NCBI GenBank assembly: GCA_049315325.1
Contig: JBMOKJ010000004.1
Coordinates: forward strand, 62,001-126,000
From: CAXXIC01 sp049315325
GTDB taxonomy: Bacteria > Bacteroidota > Bacteroidia > Bacteroidales > UBA7332
Direction: 5' to 3'
Length of the DNA: 64,000 bases
Shown piece after piece: positions 9,627 to 19,262 of this stretch; within the stretch, counting starts at the first letter, position 1, and the number at the start of each line of letters is the position of its first letter. The notes beneath the pieces are model-generated. The model made no database searches and was not told the origin of the DNA. It saw nothing but the letters and a program-made list of their open reading frames with translations. A program made the translations under genes and the position numbers.

Positions 9627-12600
9627 TCACGTGAAATATTTTGAAATAAAAGCTTCGATTTTATTTTTATCGATTGGTTTTGAAATGTAATCGTTGAACC
9701 CGTTTGAAAGAGCTTTGCTTTTATCATCAGCCATGGCATTGGCTGTTTGCGCAATAATAATCACCCTTTTGTTGAATTTACGAATCTCTTGGGTCGCCTC
9801 GTAACCACTCATTATGGGCATTTGTATATCCATCATAATCAAATCAAAATCAGGATGTTTTTTGCATTCATTGACAGCCTCTTCACCATTATGAGCACAA
9901 ATGATTTCTCGGGCGTATTTTTTCATTACCATCGTGATTAGCTTGCGTGATGTGCTGTCATCCTCAGCAATAAGAATTTTTAGATTATTGGAGCTTGCAG
10001 TCGGAGCATTTTTCAACTGTTTTGCATTGGCTTCATTTGTGTGTGCAACTGGGTTATATGGTAGTGTGAAATAGAATGCCGACCCAGATTTTCCATCGCT
10101 TTCCACCCAAATTCTTCCACCTAGCATTTCTACATAAGCTTTTGAAATGGCCAACCCTAATCCAGTACCTTGTGTAATTGTTTTTAAACTATTGGTCGCC
10201 TGAATAAACCTCTCAAAAATCGCACTTTGCATGTCTAAAGGAATACCAATTCCAGTGTCTTTTACGAAAAAGAGAAGTTCTTTGTTTTCGTTAAGATTGT
10301 AGCCAAACTCAATAGAACCGTGGGTGCTGTATTTGATGGCATTTTTCACCAGGTTGATTAGGATTGCGTAAGCTTTCTCCGTATCCGTTGTTATTGTTGC
10401 CGCTTGGTTTTCCAATCCTTTTTTGAGCACTAAAGTCAATCCTTTTTTCTCTACTTCAGGTTTGAAAAAGTGGTATATGAAGTCGAATTGTTGATTGATA
10501 TCAGAAGTTTTCAAATCTACTTGCATCAGCTTCGCTTCAATCTTCGAAATGTCAACAATATTGTTAATAATGTTAAGCATCCTTTCTCCACTCTCCTGTA
10601 TTATATTTATGTATTCTTGTTGAGTTTCCCCACTTAAGGAAGGTTGTTTCAATAGTTCTGTAAAGCCCAAAATGCCATTCATTGGCGTTCGTATTTCATG
10701 GCTCATATTTGCTAAAAAGGCTGACTTAAGCCTGTCACTCTCTTCGGCGTGCTCTTTGGCAACAATTAGTTCTTGTTCGGCAACCTTCCTTCTCGATATA
10801 TTCTCATGCATTAAAACGTATTTCTCAGGATTTCCTTCCTCGTCATTGAGAGGGAAGATTACCATTTGAATCCAATTTGGTGTATTTTGAGCGCTTACAT
10901 TCGAAAGTTGCGAATTGTATATAATGTCAGGGAAATATACAATTTCACCCTTTTGGGCTCGAACGAGTAACTCTTCGAAACCTTGGTCTTTTAATTGTTG
11001 ATCATCGAAAATTGAATAATCAGATGCCGGACTGGCTTTGAATAGATTCGTGTATGCTTTATTAACACTGAGAGTCATTCCGCTCTTATCAACAATTTGT
11101 ATCGAAATCGGATTTTTATCAATAATGTCGAAAAGGACGCTTTCTGCCTGTTTTCGTTGATTATTCGCAATTGTTTGTGCTATTATCGCAGCAAAAGTAG
11201 TAGCGAATGCCTCTTCGTCAGAATGCCATTTTCTTGGTTCACCTATGTGCTCGAAACAGACGATGCCTTTCAAAATGCCATCGATATAAATACATGCATC
11301 GAGCATCGACTTTATATTGAGAGGAACAAGGTATGATTCTTTAAACTCAATTGTACGAGGGTCGTTTTGTACATTTGAAGCCGAAATTCTACTCTCTTTT
11401 TGAATTGTGTCGAAGTAAATTGGGTAATCTTCGCATTTGAGAACAGTGTTGGATGTCTTTTTAAACTCTGAATTTTCGTATAATGTGACACAGTTAAGCT
11501 CCGTTTTATTGTCCGACAACAACCAAATACTTGTTCGTCCAACCTCTATAGCATTTGACGCTTCTATAGTTAGATTTTCAAATGTTGAATTAAGACTGCT
11601 CGAAGTAAGTTCGTTGTGGACTGCGATACTTGAAATTGCCTTTTGTTGTCTTTGAGTACGTTCTTGCCTTGCTTGGCTTAGTAGTTCGCTCTCTTTGCGG
11701 TCCGTAATATCTCTTACGATAGTTAAAACATTGTCGCCGACAGAAGGGACGATACGTGCTTCAAAAAAGAATTTCTTATGATCAATCACTAGATCGTACG
11801 AAAACTGGATCATCTTTTTCTCTTCATAAGCACGGTGGAAGGCGTCGAGAGCTTGTGTGGCTACTTGCGCTGAAAAAATATCTTTAATATTCATCCCTTT
11901 TAACTGCTCTTTTGGATATAGCAGCTTAGAGTTTTCTTCTGCGTAAATGTCGACGTAATCTCCATTTTTGTTAAAAATAAAGATTAAATCAGGTATAGCC
12001 TGTAGAATAGCTTCCTTCTGGTTTTCACTTTTCTGGAGAGCTAATTGCGCCTCTTTTCTATCAATGATTTCAATAGATAATGTTCTGTTTTTGTGTCTGA
12101 TGAAAATAATGGAGAGGATTGAAATAATCAACAAAAGAACCAAAGTGCTTGATTGAAATATCTCAAATATTATTGAGTTATTCCATTTCTTAGCATTAAA
12201 ATCCATACCAAAGACTGCCACTATTTTCCCTGTTTTCTTGTCCTTAATGGGAATTAGTGCACTAATCCATGTGCCCCATCTGTCGGATGCTGCATCCGTA
12301 ACTACTGCTTTGCCTGTATAGAATGGTTGATATTCAATTGGGTGTGCCTCTGGATAATCTTGTCCGGGAGGCGAATAATCTACTGAATTTTCAGGTTCAG
12401 AATCAGCAATAAAATAGATTTTGCCGTTTCGAAGCATATAAAGGTAGGCAAATCGAGCTTTGGAGTTGACTGCTACGATTGATTTGAGCGTATTTTTGAT
12501 GTGCTGATACTCTGGTTTTGAAATATCTTCAGCCTTAGCATTCAACTTGCTTATTTCGGCTTTGTTGAGCGTTACTTCAATAGAACGACCAATCTGAAGA

Positions 12601-12740
12601 ATTTCATTTGTTAGGTCATTTTGTATTCGCTTAACGTTGTAGCTGATAAAAATTACCCCAGCCACAATGAATGCTATAAAAACAGATATTTCATATTTCG
12701 TAATTTGCTCTTTAAATCTCGGAAATTTCATAATGTTCAA
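9627..12740 (-). CDS. Hybrid sensor histidine kinase (sensor-PAS-GAF-PAS-HisKA-HATPase-REC)
   Basis: A 1037-residue inner-membrane kinase. A first membrane helix (about 15-35) and a second (about 193-213) frame a periplasmic sensor of about 155 residues. PAS (about 240-350), GAF (about 370-515) and PAS (about 530-655) domains follow. The HisKA domain has phosphoacceptor H681 in MSHEIRTPMNG. The ATPase domain shows the N box (LVKNAIKYS), G1 (DTGIGIP), F (FERF) and G2 (GTGLGLAIS). The C-terminal receiver carries D971 (LIMMDIQMP). It has no DNA-binding output, so the phosphate must go elsewhere, perhaps to the lone receiver downstream. A -7-like TATCTTTG lies at 12798-12805. The signal is unknown. 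Confidence 0.93.
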   Translation of the reverse strand: MNIMKFPRFKEQITKYEISVFIAFIVAGVIFISYNVKRIQNDLTNEILQIGRSIEVTLNKAEISKLNAKAEDISKPEYQHIKNTLKSIVAVNSKARFAYLYMLRNGKIYFIADSEPENSVDYSPPGQDYPEAHPIEYQPFYTGKAVVTDAASDRWGTWISALIPIKDKKTGKIVAVFGMDFNAKKWNNSIIFEIFQSSTLVLLLIISILSIIFIRHKNRTLSIEIIDRKEAQLALQKSENQKEAILQAIPDLIFIFNKNGDYVDIYAEENSKLLYPKEQLKGMNIKDIFSAQVATQALDAFHRAYEEKKMIQFSYDLVIDHKKFFFEARIVPSVGDNVLTIVRDITDRKESELLSQARQERTQRQQKAISSIAVHNELTSSSLNSTFENLTIEASNAIEVGRTSIWLLSDNKTELNCVTLYENSEFKKTSNTVLKCEDYPIYFDTIQKESRISASNVQNDPRTIEFKESYLVPLNIKSMLDACIYIDGILKGIVCFEHIGEPRKWHSDEEAFATTFAAIIAQTIANNQRKQAESVLFDIIDKNPISIQIVDKSGMTLSVNKAYTNLFKASPASDYSIFDDQQLKDQGFEELLVRAQKGEIVYFPDIIYNSQLSNVSAQNTPNWIQMVIFPLNDEEGNPEKYVLMHENISRRKVAEQELIVAKEHAEESDRLKSAFLANMSHEIRTPMNGILGFTELLKQPSLSGETQQEYINIIQESGERMLNIINNIVDISKIEAKLMQVDLKTSDINQQFDFIYHFFKPEVEKKGLTLVLKKGLENQAATITTDTEKAYAILINLVKNAIKYSTHGSIEFGYNLNENKELLFFVKDTGIGIPLDMQSAIFERFIQATNSLKTITQGTGLGLAISKAYVEMLGGRIWVESDGKSGSAFYFTLPYNPVAHTNEANAKQLKNAPTASSNNLKILIAEDDSTSRKLITMVMKKYAREIICAHNGEEAVNECKKHPDFDLIMMDIQMPIMSGYEATQEIRKFNKRVIIIAQTANAMADDKSKALSNGFNDYISKPIDKNKIEAFISKYFT

Positions 12741-12844
12741 ATTATAGATTTGGCCGATAAGCTAGTCGATAATTACATCATTTCGACTTACTAATTTCAA
12801 AGATATAATTTCTTTGATTAAAAATGTGAAATAGGAATAATTTT

Positions 12845-15037
12845 TTACATTTTCCAATTCAAAGATAAATTGATTACTCTCCCATCAATTGGTGCCCAGA
12901 GTGTTTTGAATGTCGGATTAGAAAAGGGCGGTACTACAAAATTCTTTTGGCGATAATCCAATATATTTTCGCCGTTAAGCACCACTGAAAGATGCTTGAA
13001 TTTTCGTTCAATCATTAGCGCTAGAAAGTAGTAAGGCGATGTTTCCTCCGAGTTTTCGATAATTTGACTACCGATCAATGAACTTTCAATGCCCAAACGC
13101 CACTTTTTGTTTGGTTCGAAAGTGAAAGTGCCTGCCAAATTGTGTTTTGGTGTGGCCAAGAACCATGGGTTGACAGAGTCATAAGTTTTCTCACTGTGCG
13201 TGAATACATAACTCAAATAAAGTTCAAACTCTTCGATTGATAAACGGATATAGGTTTGAAGCCCTTGAGAAATGACGGGTTTATCAGCATTGTGTAAGAT
13301 ACCAGAGGATTCAAATACAACAGGATGATTCAGTTCCGTATAGAAAAACGATTGATTTAGTGTCAACGAAGCGGTTTGCCACAATACGGTGTGATAATTG
13401 ATATCGAAATTCACACCCTGTGAGGTTTCGGTTTTTAAGTCTTTTTGCGAGGTATAGATGTGATTTAACTCTGTTTCTTCGTCGATGTATGAAAATAGTA
13501 GCGGCGTTTTATAACCCAGTCCACCGTTTAGACGCATGGTGAAATCTGGAAGAAATTTGTACATAATTGATAATCGAGGCAACAAAAAACCACCCCGCAT
13601 GGAGTGATTGTCGTAACGTAATCCGCTTTCTACGAGCAATTTGTGAGAGATGCGCCAGTCGTTTTGCGCAAATAGACCAAATGTGTGATAATTGTAGTTT
13701 TGGATTGGATTCGATGAAGGATAGATGTAGCTTTCGTCAATTCCTACGGTTCGTCCAATATTGAATTTGTCACCATTGAAATTTGCGCCAACCACGAAAT
13801 CATACTTTTCTCGCTTCAAACAATAAGAAAGCTCGGAGAAATAGAGTGTTTGTGCAGCCCGAAAGTAATAGTTGGTATTATCGATACTTCGGTCGAGCGC
13901 GCTGATACTGCTTTTGAATTGCAGGTTTGACCCGTCATCCCATTTCTGCTCAAAATTGACTTCCTCAGTATTTCTAACAGATTTATGGTGTACATAATAG
14001 TCGTGTGATAAGTCAAAGTTGCCATTAACCACCTGCATATCACCACCATTTCTGTCTTCTACTACACTATTCAATCCAGCGGAAAATGTTGCGTTCTTAT
14101 CAAGATAAACAAAAAGTTTAGGATGGAGAACAAAGTTTTGGAGCTTCGGTACATCTGAAAATCCATCACTATTCACATCTGAAGCTTTTTGATTCACATA
14201 CCCACCGAAAAGAGTAAATCCGAACTTTTTATATTTCCTCGAAATATAGGTGTTTACATCGGTTTCGTTCAAAGTTGTTTGGTTCAGAAGAATATTTGTT
14301 TCGGGTTTCTCGGTTGGAGTCTTCGAAACAAGATTGATAATTCCACCAATTGCATCGCCACCAAATAGGGTGGAGGCTGATCCTTTGATGATCTCAATTT
14401 GGCGTAAATCGAGTGGCGGCACTTGTAAAATGCTGAAACTTCCTGAAAATCCACCATAAAGAGGCATTCCGTCTTTTAGTATTTGGCTATATCTGCCATT
14501 CAATCCTTGAATTCGGGCATTCATATTTCCAGATGATGCGGAGGTTTGTTGCATCTGAATACCTGCAATATCACCCAATAGACTGCTTATATTGGCAGGT
14601 CTGATGCCATTTTCTTCCTGCATATCATCCAAACCGAGCACTTCAATTTTTGTGGGTAGATCTTCTATTCTGGAGTTGCTGCGAGTTGCTGTAACGGTAA
14701 CAACCTCCAATTCCTCACTTTCAGGTACTAATTGAACCACAACCGTACTTGCTTCCTGATTAGCTGCAATTGTTAGAGGAATGAGCTTTTTTTCGTAACC
14801 AATAAAGCTGATTTGTAATGTCAGTCGACCTGATGGAAGATTCTGCAATTTAGCATGCCCTTTCAGATTCGTTATTGCACCAACTCTTGTGCCTTTAGCG
14901 AAAATATTTACACCCACAAGCGATTCCTGAGTTGTACTGTCTTTTACCGTTATATCGAGGCTGTTTTGTGCTACAATCAGTGTTGGTGAAGTAAAAATAA
15001 ACACGAACAATAACCCGATTCTGAATTGATTCTTCAT
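12845..15037 (-). CDS. TonB-dependent outer-membrane receptor
   Basis: A 730-residue receptor with a signal peptide (about 1-23, ending IVAQ) and a carboxypeptidase-regulatory-like domain (about 25-110, typical of Bacteroidota). The plug domain runs from about 118 to 240 (TVTATRSNSRIEDLP, IQGLNGRYSQILKDGMPLYGG, EIIKGSASTLFGGDAIGGIIN). A 22-strand type beta barrel follows and ends NLSLNWKM. The plug resembles siderophore/vitamin B12 receptors (CirA, BtuB), but the substrate cannot be read from sequence. No SusD partner, siderophore gene or cobalamin riboswitch is adjacent. Only about 60 bases separate the start from the tRNA-Lys terminator, and they hold no convincing promoter pair. Confidence 0.9.
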   Translation of the reverse strand: MKNQFRIGLLFVFIFTSPTLIVAQNSLDITVKDSTTQESLVGVNIFAKGTRVGAITNLKGHAKLQNLPSGRLTLQISFIGYEKKLIPLTIAANQEASTVVVQLVPESEELEVVTVTATRSNSRIEDLPTKIEVLGLDDMQEENGIRPANISSLLGDIAGIQMQQTSASSGNMNARIQGLNGRYSQILKDGMPLYGGFSGSFSILQVPPLDLRQIEIIKGSASTLFGGDAIGGIINLVSKTPTEKPETNILLNQTTLNETDVNTYISRKYKKFGFTLFGGYVNQKASDVNSDGFSDVPKLQNFVLHPKLFVYLDKNATFSAGLNSVVEDRNGGDMQVVNGNFDLSHDYYVHHKSVRNTEEVNFEQKWDDGSNLQFKSSISALDRSIDNTNYYFRAAQTLYFSELSYCLKREKYDFVVGANFNGDKFNIGRTVGIDESYIYPSSNPIQNYNYHTFGLFAQNDWRISHKLLVESGLRYDNHSMRGGFLLPRLSIMYKFLPDFTMRLNGGLGYKTPLLFSYIDEETELNHIYTSQKDLKTETSQGVNFDINYHTVLWQTASLTLNQSFFYTELNHPVVFESSGILHNADKPVISQGLQTYIRLSIEEFELYLSYVFTHSEKTYDSVNPWFLATPKHNLAGTFTFEPNKKWRLGIESSLIGSQIIENSEETSPYYFLALMIERKFKHLSVVLNGENILDYRQKNFVVPPFSNPTFKTLWAPIDGRVINLSLNWKM

Positions 15038-15095
15038 AATTGACTTTTTTCTGTTGTAAAGATAGGCTTTAAACCAAACCTTTGATTATTTGCAA

Positions 15096-15127
15096 CAAAA
15101 AAAAGGAGCTACATTTCTGTAACTCCT
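15096..15127 (-). terminator. Intrinsic terminator of tRNA-Lys
   Basis: On the minus strand, AGGAGTTACA, a short loop and TGTAGCTCCT form a hairpin followed by a run of T. It starts about 10 bases after the tRNA 3' end. Confidence 0.85.
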
Positions 15128-15136
15128 CGTTCTGGG

Positions 15137-15209
15137 TGATCCGCCTGGGGTTCGAACCCAGGACCCCAACATTAAAAGTGTTGTGCTCTACCAGCTGAGC
15201 TAGCGAATC
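15137..15209 (-). tRNA. tRNA-Lys (anticodon TTT)
   Basis: A 73-nt cloverleaf. The acceptor stem is GATTCGC/GCGGATC with one G-T pair. The D arm is GCTC AGCTGGTA GAGC, the anticodon arm CAACA CTTTTAA TGTTG, and the T arm contains GGTTCGAACCC. The loop reads TTT, so it decodes lysine. The discriminator is A. The genome continues CCC, so the CCA end is not encoded. Confidence 0.95.
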
Positions 15210-15231
15210 TTTCTTTTGCTTTAAAGCGGTG

Positions 15232-15262
15232 CAAAGGTAATTCTATTTTTTAGAAATGCAAA
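15232..15262 (-). promoter_or_regulatory. Promoter of tRNA-Lys
   Basis: On the minus strand TTTG (15259-15262), 19 bases and TACCTTTG (15232-15239) form a perfect Bacteroides-type promoter about 23 bases upstream of the mature tRNA. Confidence 0.75.
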
Positions 15263-15344
15263 ATATTTATGTGATTCAATCAAAAATGAGAACCAACAAT
15301 TGATGTATGATTCTATTCGTTGCTTTATTGTCCTGTTTAGGGGA

Positions 15345-16217
15345 TTATATTTTCTCCAAAACCATATGAATAAGATCGGAAATTGAGGATTTGTAATTAG
15401 ACGTTGCCTCTTTTGCTAAGCGGTTGGCAATAATTGCGCAGATTGTCATCGCTTTGTGTCCCATCAATTTGGATAGTGCCGCCAATGCCGAGCTCTCCAT
15501 TTCGTAGTTGGTGATGCAGCGCGAATTGTGGCTGAAGTTCTGAATCTTGCTGTTGATGTTAGGATCAGCTAGTCCCAAGCGCAGTTCACGCCCTTGTGGT
15601 CCGTAGAATCCAATGGCAGAAATGGTGATTCCTTTTGTGACGTTCTCTTCTCCATCGAATCGTGATACTAATTCAGGATCGGCACTCACCACATAAGGCA
15701 CTCCCCAACGTGGATTCCATCCAATCTGACTCATGTAAGCGTCTTCAAAATCACGTTCACTAATATCATCTCTACCTTTGTAGTAGCTCAAAACGGTGTC
15801 GAGTCCGATTGATTTTTCTGCGATGCAGAACGAGCCTACTTTTAAAAACGGTTGCAAACCGCCAGATGTGCCCACCCGAATTAATGTGAGTTGTTTGAAG
15901 TCAGGGTTTTCTGTTCGAGTAGCAAGGTTGATATTAGCCAAAGCATCGAGTTCGTTAATCACGATGTCGATGTTGTCTGTTCCAATGCCATGCGAAAGAG
16001 CAGTTATTCGCTTGCCTTTGAAGGTTCCAGTGATGGTGTGAAATTCGCGGCTTGTGATGTCGCATTCGATGGTGTCGAAGTACGAAGCAACCATTGTGAC
16101 GCGGTCTGGATCGCCTACCAACAATACTTTATCAGCTAACTGTTCGGGGCGAATGTGTAGGTGAAAAATGCTGCCATCAGCATTGATAATCAGTTCCGAT
16201 TCTGGAAAAGTCTTCAT
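15345..16217 (-). CDS. Nucleoside phosphorylase (uridine phosphorylase-like)
   Basis: A protein of about 290 residues of the PNP/UDP phosphorylase family, which splits nucleosides with phosphate to give free base and ribose-1-phosphate. Visible features are LLVGDPDRV near the start (phosphate site), the GIGTDNIDIVINEL stretch, TLIRVGTSGGLQ (a core G-T-S-G-G motif), and NYEMESSALAAL (the E-M-E-S ribose-binding motif). It is closest to uridine phosphorylases, but base preference is not certain. A longer frame begins at 16256, but a -7 box (16254-16261) covers that codon, so the ATG at 16217 (MKTFPESELI) is the likely start. It follows the PHP phosphatase on the same strand. Confidence 0.85.
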   Translation of the reverse strand: MKTFPESELIINADGSIFHLHIRPEQLADKVLLVGDPDRVTMVASYFDTIECDITSREFHTITGTFKGKRITALSHGIGTDNIDIVINELDALANINLATRTENPDFKQLTLIRVGTSGGLQPFLKVGSFCIAEKSIGLDTVLSYYKGRDDISERDFEDAYMSQIGWNPRWGVPYVVSADPELVSRFDGEENVTKGITISAIGFYGPQGRELRLGLADPNINSKIQNFSHNSRCITNYEMESSALAALSKLMGHKAMTICAIIANRLAKEATSNYKSSISDLIHMVLEKI

Positions 16218-16253
16218 AAATCTGGCTTTTTGTGTGTCTTGTATTTTATAAAG

Positions 16254-16261
16254 CAAATGTA
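16254..16261 (-). promoter_or_regulatory. -7 box of the nucleoside phosphorylase gene
   Basis: TACATTTG on the minus strand fits TAnnTTTG. It overlaps the longest possible start codon and therefore supports the downstream start at 16217. A good -33 box at the right distance is not seen. Confidence 0.5.
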
Positions 16262-16293
16262 TAAAAAATAATGTAATTTAAGCAGCTTTTTGT

Positions 16294-17136
16294 TTAATTT
16301 AATAATTTGTAACGCTGCCATTTTCCACTAATAAGCTCCATGGTGTGCCTGAATCCGATTTTATATAATAACTCGGCCGTTTCGCGTTTTCCTTGAATAA
16401 CATTGTCTGGGTTATGCGTGTCGCAATTAATAGTAATTGGGATACTCAACTCGTATATACGCTCAAAATAGTGCTGCATTGGATAAGTGATACCTTTTGA
16501 TTCTACCGATTTGGTATTGATTTCTAGTATTAGTCCGCTTTTGGCGATTGTAATGAGCAAATCGTCCATCAAATTATCGACCAGTTTTTGGTTTGACTCA
16601 AATCCAGCAAAGCGACTCGCATTGAGGTAGATTTTATCTACATGCCCGATAATGTGGAACCCCCCGAGTTCTATCATCTGTGTGCTCAACTCAAAGAAGC
16701 GTTCAATAACTCCTTTAATGTCACCACCAAAATGAGTTTTAACTCCTTGTGTAAACTCTTTGAAACTACCATCAATAGCCAATAATTTGTTGCTGATTGG
16801 ATGAGAAATGTAATGGATAGAGCTAATCAAATAATCGGCAGGAAGAGCTTGGAAATAGTCTGATTTTGCATTGAACTCAGGGCTGAGGTAGTCGGTTTCG
16901 AGACCAGCATATACTTCAATTTGATCTTTGTATTTCTCTTTCAGTCTATTGATTTCCTGAAAATACTCTTCCACATCGTCCTTCTTCATTGTCCAGTTTG
17001 TAAGGAATGGGAGTGGAGCATGCGAAGAAAATCCATAGGCTTTTAGCCCTTTGCTTATGGCGTACTGAACAAAAACTTCAGGATGGCTGCGTCCGTCGCA
17101 GAATATGCTGTGGCTGTGATAATTGCTTAAATACAT
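16294..17136 (-). CDS. PHP-family phosphatase (HisJ-like histidinol-phosphatase)
   Basis: A metal-dependent hydrolase of the PHP superfamily, about 280 residues long. Metal-ligand motifs are visible: NYHSHSIFCDGR at the N-terminus (H-x-H), GFSSHAP, the E of YAGLETDY, ISSIHYI, IIGHVDKIYL, and the C-terminal INCDTHN. HisJ-type enzymes dephosphorylate histidinol phosphate in histidine synthesis. No his genes are near, so the substrate stays open. The frame extends to 17169, but the promoter -7 box sits across that codon. The ATG at 17136 (MYLSNYHSHS) is preferred. Confidence 0.8.
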   Translation of the reverse strand: MYLSNYHSHSIFCDGRSHPEVFVQYAISKGLKAYGFSSHAPLPFLTNWTMKKDDVEEYFQEINRLKEKYKDQIEVYAGLETDYLSPEFNAKSDYFQALPADYLISSIHYISHPISNKLLAIDGSFKEFTQGVKTHFGGDIKGVIERFFELSTQMIELGGFHIIGHVDKIYLNASRFAGFESNQKLVDNLMDDLLITIAKSGLILEINTKSVESKGITYPMQHYFERIYELSIPITINCDTHNPDNVIQGKRETAELLYKIGFRHTMELISGKWQRYKLLN

Positions 17137-17166
17137 AACTAGAAATTGCTCCTTTTCTGTGAACAG

Positions 17167-17198
17167 CAAAGTTACACCGATTTAATCAAGCAAGCAAC
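17167..17198 (-). promoter_or_regulatory. Putative promoter of the PHP phosphatase
   Basis: TAACTTTG (17167-17174, minus strand) matches the -7 box. GTTG (17195-17198), 20 bases upstream, is one mismatch from TTTG. The position rules out the longer start codon at 17169. Confidence 0.55.
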
Positions 17199-17208
17199 GA
17201 CTAGTCGT

Positions 17209-17676
17209 CTAAAGTTTCCCTGATTTTTCTAAATTCAATAATCGTTCCTTTACTTCTGTTCCGTAAGCGTAACCGCCAATTCCACCATCGGCGTGAATTA
17301 CGCGGTGACATGGGACAACAATACAGACTGGATTCTTGCCGTTTGCCGTTCCTGCAGCACGATAAGCCTTTGGATTTCCACTCCGCTTAGCCAATTCTTG
17401 ATAGCTGATGGTTTCGCCATAAGGTATCTTTTGCAGTTCGCTCCAAACCCGTTTTTGGAAATCAGTACCCTCTAATTTTATCGGAAAAGAAAACGAGTGA
17501 ATCTTACCTTCGAAATAGTCATTCAGCTCTGTAATAACTTTTTTGGCAAATCTTGATGTTGGTTCAGAAGCCGTCTCGTCGTTATTCGCGATAATTAGTT
17601 TCACGACAGATTCATCTTCAATCGCAATTTTGATCAAACCTATTGGGGATTGGTAATTGATAAATTCTCTCATCAT
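17209..17676 (-). CDS. ogt: Methylated-DNA--protein-cysteine methyltransferase
   Basis: A suicide DNA-repair protein that moves alkyl groups from O6-alkylguanine to its own cysteine. About 155 residues: an N-terminal ribonuclease-like domain, then the C-terminal active-site domain with FQKRVWSELQKIPYGETISY, the Arg finger region AYRAAGTANGKNP and the active site PCHRVI (C123). The chosen ATG overlaps the stop of the upstream transglycosylase gene as ATGA, a classic coupling junction. A longer frame reaching 17736 would overlap that gene by 64 bp and is less likely. Confidence 0.93.
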   Translation of the reverse strand: MMREFINYQSPIGLIKIAIEDESVVKLIIANNDETASEPTSRFAKKVITELNDYFEGKIHSFSFPIKLEGTDFQKRVWSELQKIPYGETISYQELAKRSGNPKAYRAAGTANGKNPVCIVVPCHRVIHADGGIGGYAYGTEVKERLLNLEKSGKL

Positions 17677-19061
17677 TTCTTTGTTTTTGTGGTGTAGTAA
17701 TTGAAAATAGTCAGCACTTTCTTGACGTAAAGACACGTCTCAGATCCGCGAAGGTAGCCGTAGTTGCAAACATTGTCGGTGTAGTACTCTGAGTTGCTTT
17801 TGAGCGCAAGGTAATGTGCCACATTTTTGTCCCAAATCACTCGACTTGCACCGTGTTTAGTTGCCAAATTCTGTGCATCCATGATATGACCAATGCCGCA
17901 ATTGTATGCACCAATGATAAATTTCTGCTTTTCAGACTTATCCTTTACATTGGCATAGACACGGTTGATGAGTCGAATAGATTTCACGGCTCCGCTAACG
18001 TTAATGTCTGGGTCGTAGATATCTTTTCCATAAATACCAACTGCTGCTGAGGTGCGTGGCATCAGCTGCATCAACCCTTTAGCTCCTGCCCAAGAAATCT
18101 CCGTTGGATCGAATTTTGATTCCACATAAGCAAGAGCGGCAAGCAGACGCCAATCCCAATCAATATCTTTAGCGTATTTCTTAAAAATGGCGTCGTAAGG
18201 CGAGATTTTCCCATTCGATATTTTGGGTAAAATCAGGTCGAAAGGTCGCTTACTTTTTTCGAAATAGCGTTTCGCAAGTGTTTGGTATTCAACGCTGTTG
18301 ATATTGGTTGCAAACCAGCGATTAAGAGCATTTGCAAGGTCGCTATTGCCTTTGTGAACAACCCACGAAAGGCGTTGAGGAAAACTAATCTCAAGATTGA
18401 TATTGATGTTCCCGAAGTAAGTTTTATTGAGAATGGCCAAATCGTTGTCCGCAACAGTGTAATCGAGTTCACCATCCGATACTTTCTCGATAAGGTCCTC
18501 GGTCGAAATAGAATCTTTGCTGATTGGATTCAATTTAATCCCGCCACCGAGTTCTTCATTGAGGTTAATCAGTCGTTGGTGATAACGTGAGTTCCGTAAA
18601 ACAGTGATCTTTTTTCCTACCAATTGCGTGACATCTGTAAGGGGTTTCCTGTTTGCATTTTGTTGTTGAACCAAAACCTGATGCGTCAAACTTTGTCTTC
18701 CGCAGTATTGAAAACTATCGCGCATTTCCTTGTTAACAGGTAGGTTAAAAGCCACCACATCACCTTTGCCTTCTTTAAGAAATTGAGTTAGTTGAGCAGC
18801 ATTTTTCGCAACAATAACTTGAGTTTCTACTCCGATGGATTGTGCAAATTGTTCTGCCAACTCGTATTCGTATCCCATTGGTTGGCCTTTGTAGAGAAAG
18901 TAGGTTGTTGAACTATAGAGTGTGATGATGCGTAGTTTGCCTCGCTTTTTGATTTCGGCAACGGAGCTATATTTCTTTGCTTTATTAGAATCTTTTTTCC
19001 GACAAGTTGAGGTTGTCAAACTAAGAGTGATTAGAACCAAATAAATAAGAAATTTACGCAT
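17673..19061 (-). CDS. MltF-like membrane-bound lytic murein transglycosylase
   Basis: A 462-residue lipoprotein (lipobox ending at Cys20, TSTC). Residues about 35-275 form a solute-binding domain of family 3 (LRIITLYSSTTYFLYKGQPMGYEYELA). Residues about 290-440 are a lytic transglycosylase SLT domain with catalytic Glu314 in AYVESKFDP, and with GAKGLMQLMPRT and AYNCGIGH. MltF-type enzymes cleave peptidoglycan and carry this regulatory N-domain. It is the first gene of a unit with ogt, whose start overlaps its stop. An imperfect promoter (CTTG, 21 bases, TAAACTTG) lies around 19090-19122. Confidence 0.9.
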   Translation of the reverse strand: MRKFLIYLVLITLSLTTSTCRKKDSNKAKKYSSVAEIKKRGKLRIITLYSSTTYFLYKGQPMGYEYELAEQFAQSIGVETQVIVAKNAAQLTQFLKEGKGDVVAFNLPVNKEMRDSFQYCGRQSLTHQVLVQQQNANRKPLTDVTQLVGKKITVLRNSRYHQRLINLNEELGGGIKLNPISKDSISTEDLIEKVSDGELDYTVADNDLAILNKTYFGNININLEISFPQRLSWVVHKGNSDLANALNRWFATNINSVEYQTLAKRYFEKSKRPFDLILPKISNGKISPYDAIFKKYAKDIDWDWRLLAALAYVESKFDPTEISWAGAKGLMQLMPRTSAAVGIYGKDIYDPDINVSGAVKSIRLINRVYANVKDKSEKQKFIIGAYNCGIGHIMDAQNLATKHGASRVIWDKNVAHYLALKSNSEYYTDNVCNYGYLRGSETCLYVKKVLTIFNYYTTKTKK

Positions 19062-19232
19062 GTTGAATGTTTGCCGTTGATTGGGTTTGCAAGTTTACAT
19101 AAATTCTTTGATAAATTGCAAGTTGATTGAAAGATATGATTGTATTTTTACTCCACAATCTGACAATAAAGAAATTTACTTGAAAATCTAACTTCAAAAC
19201 AATTTGGACTTCAAAGTTAGGATATTTCATGC

Positions 19233-19240
19233 TAAATTTG
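19233..19240 (+). promoter_or_regulatory. -7 box of the alcohol dehydrogenase gene
   Basis: TAAATTTG matches TAnnTTTG, 22 bases before the start codon. The only TTTG upstream (19203-19206) is 26 bases away, so the -33 element is weak or unusual. Confidence 0.45.
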
Positions 19241-19262
19241 TGTCAAACAAAATTTCGTCAAT

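Noticed and set aside
15038..15095. Cobalamin riboswitch in front of the TonB receptor
   Set aside because: Only about 60 bases lie between the tRNA terminator and the start codon, too short for a B12 riboswitch, and no B12-box-like string is seen.
16254..16256. Start of the nucleoside phosphorylase at 16256
   Set aside because: The codon is part of a -7 promoter box, and the extra 13 residues do not fit the family start. The ATG at 16217 is used.
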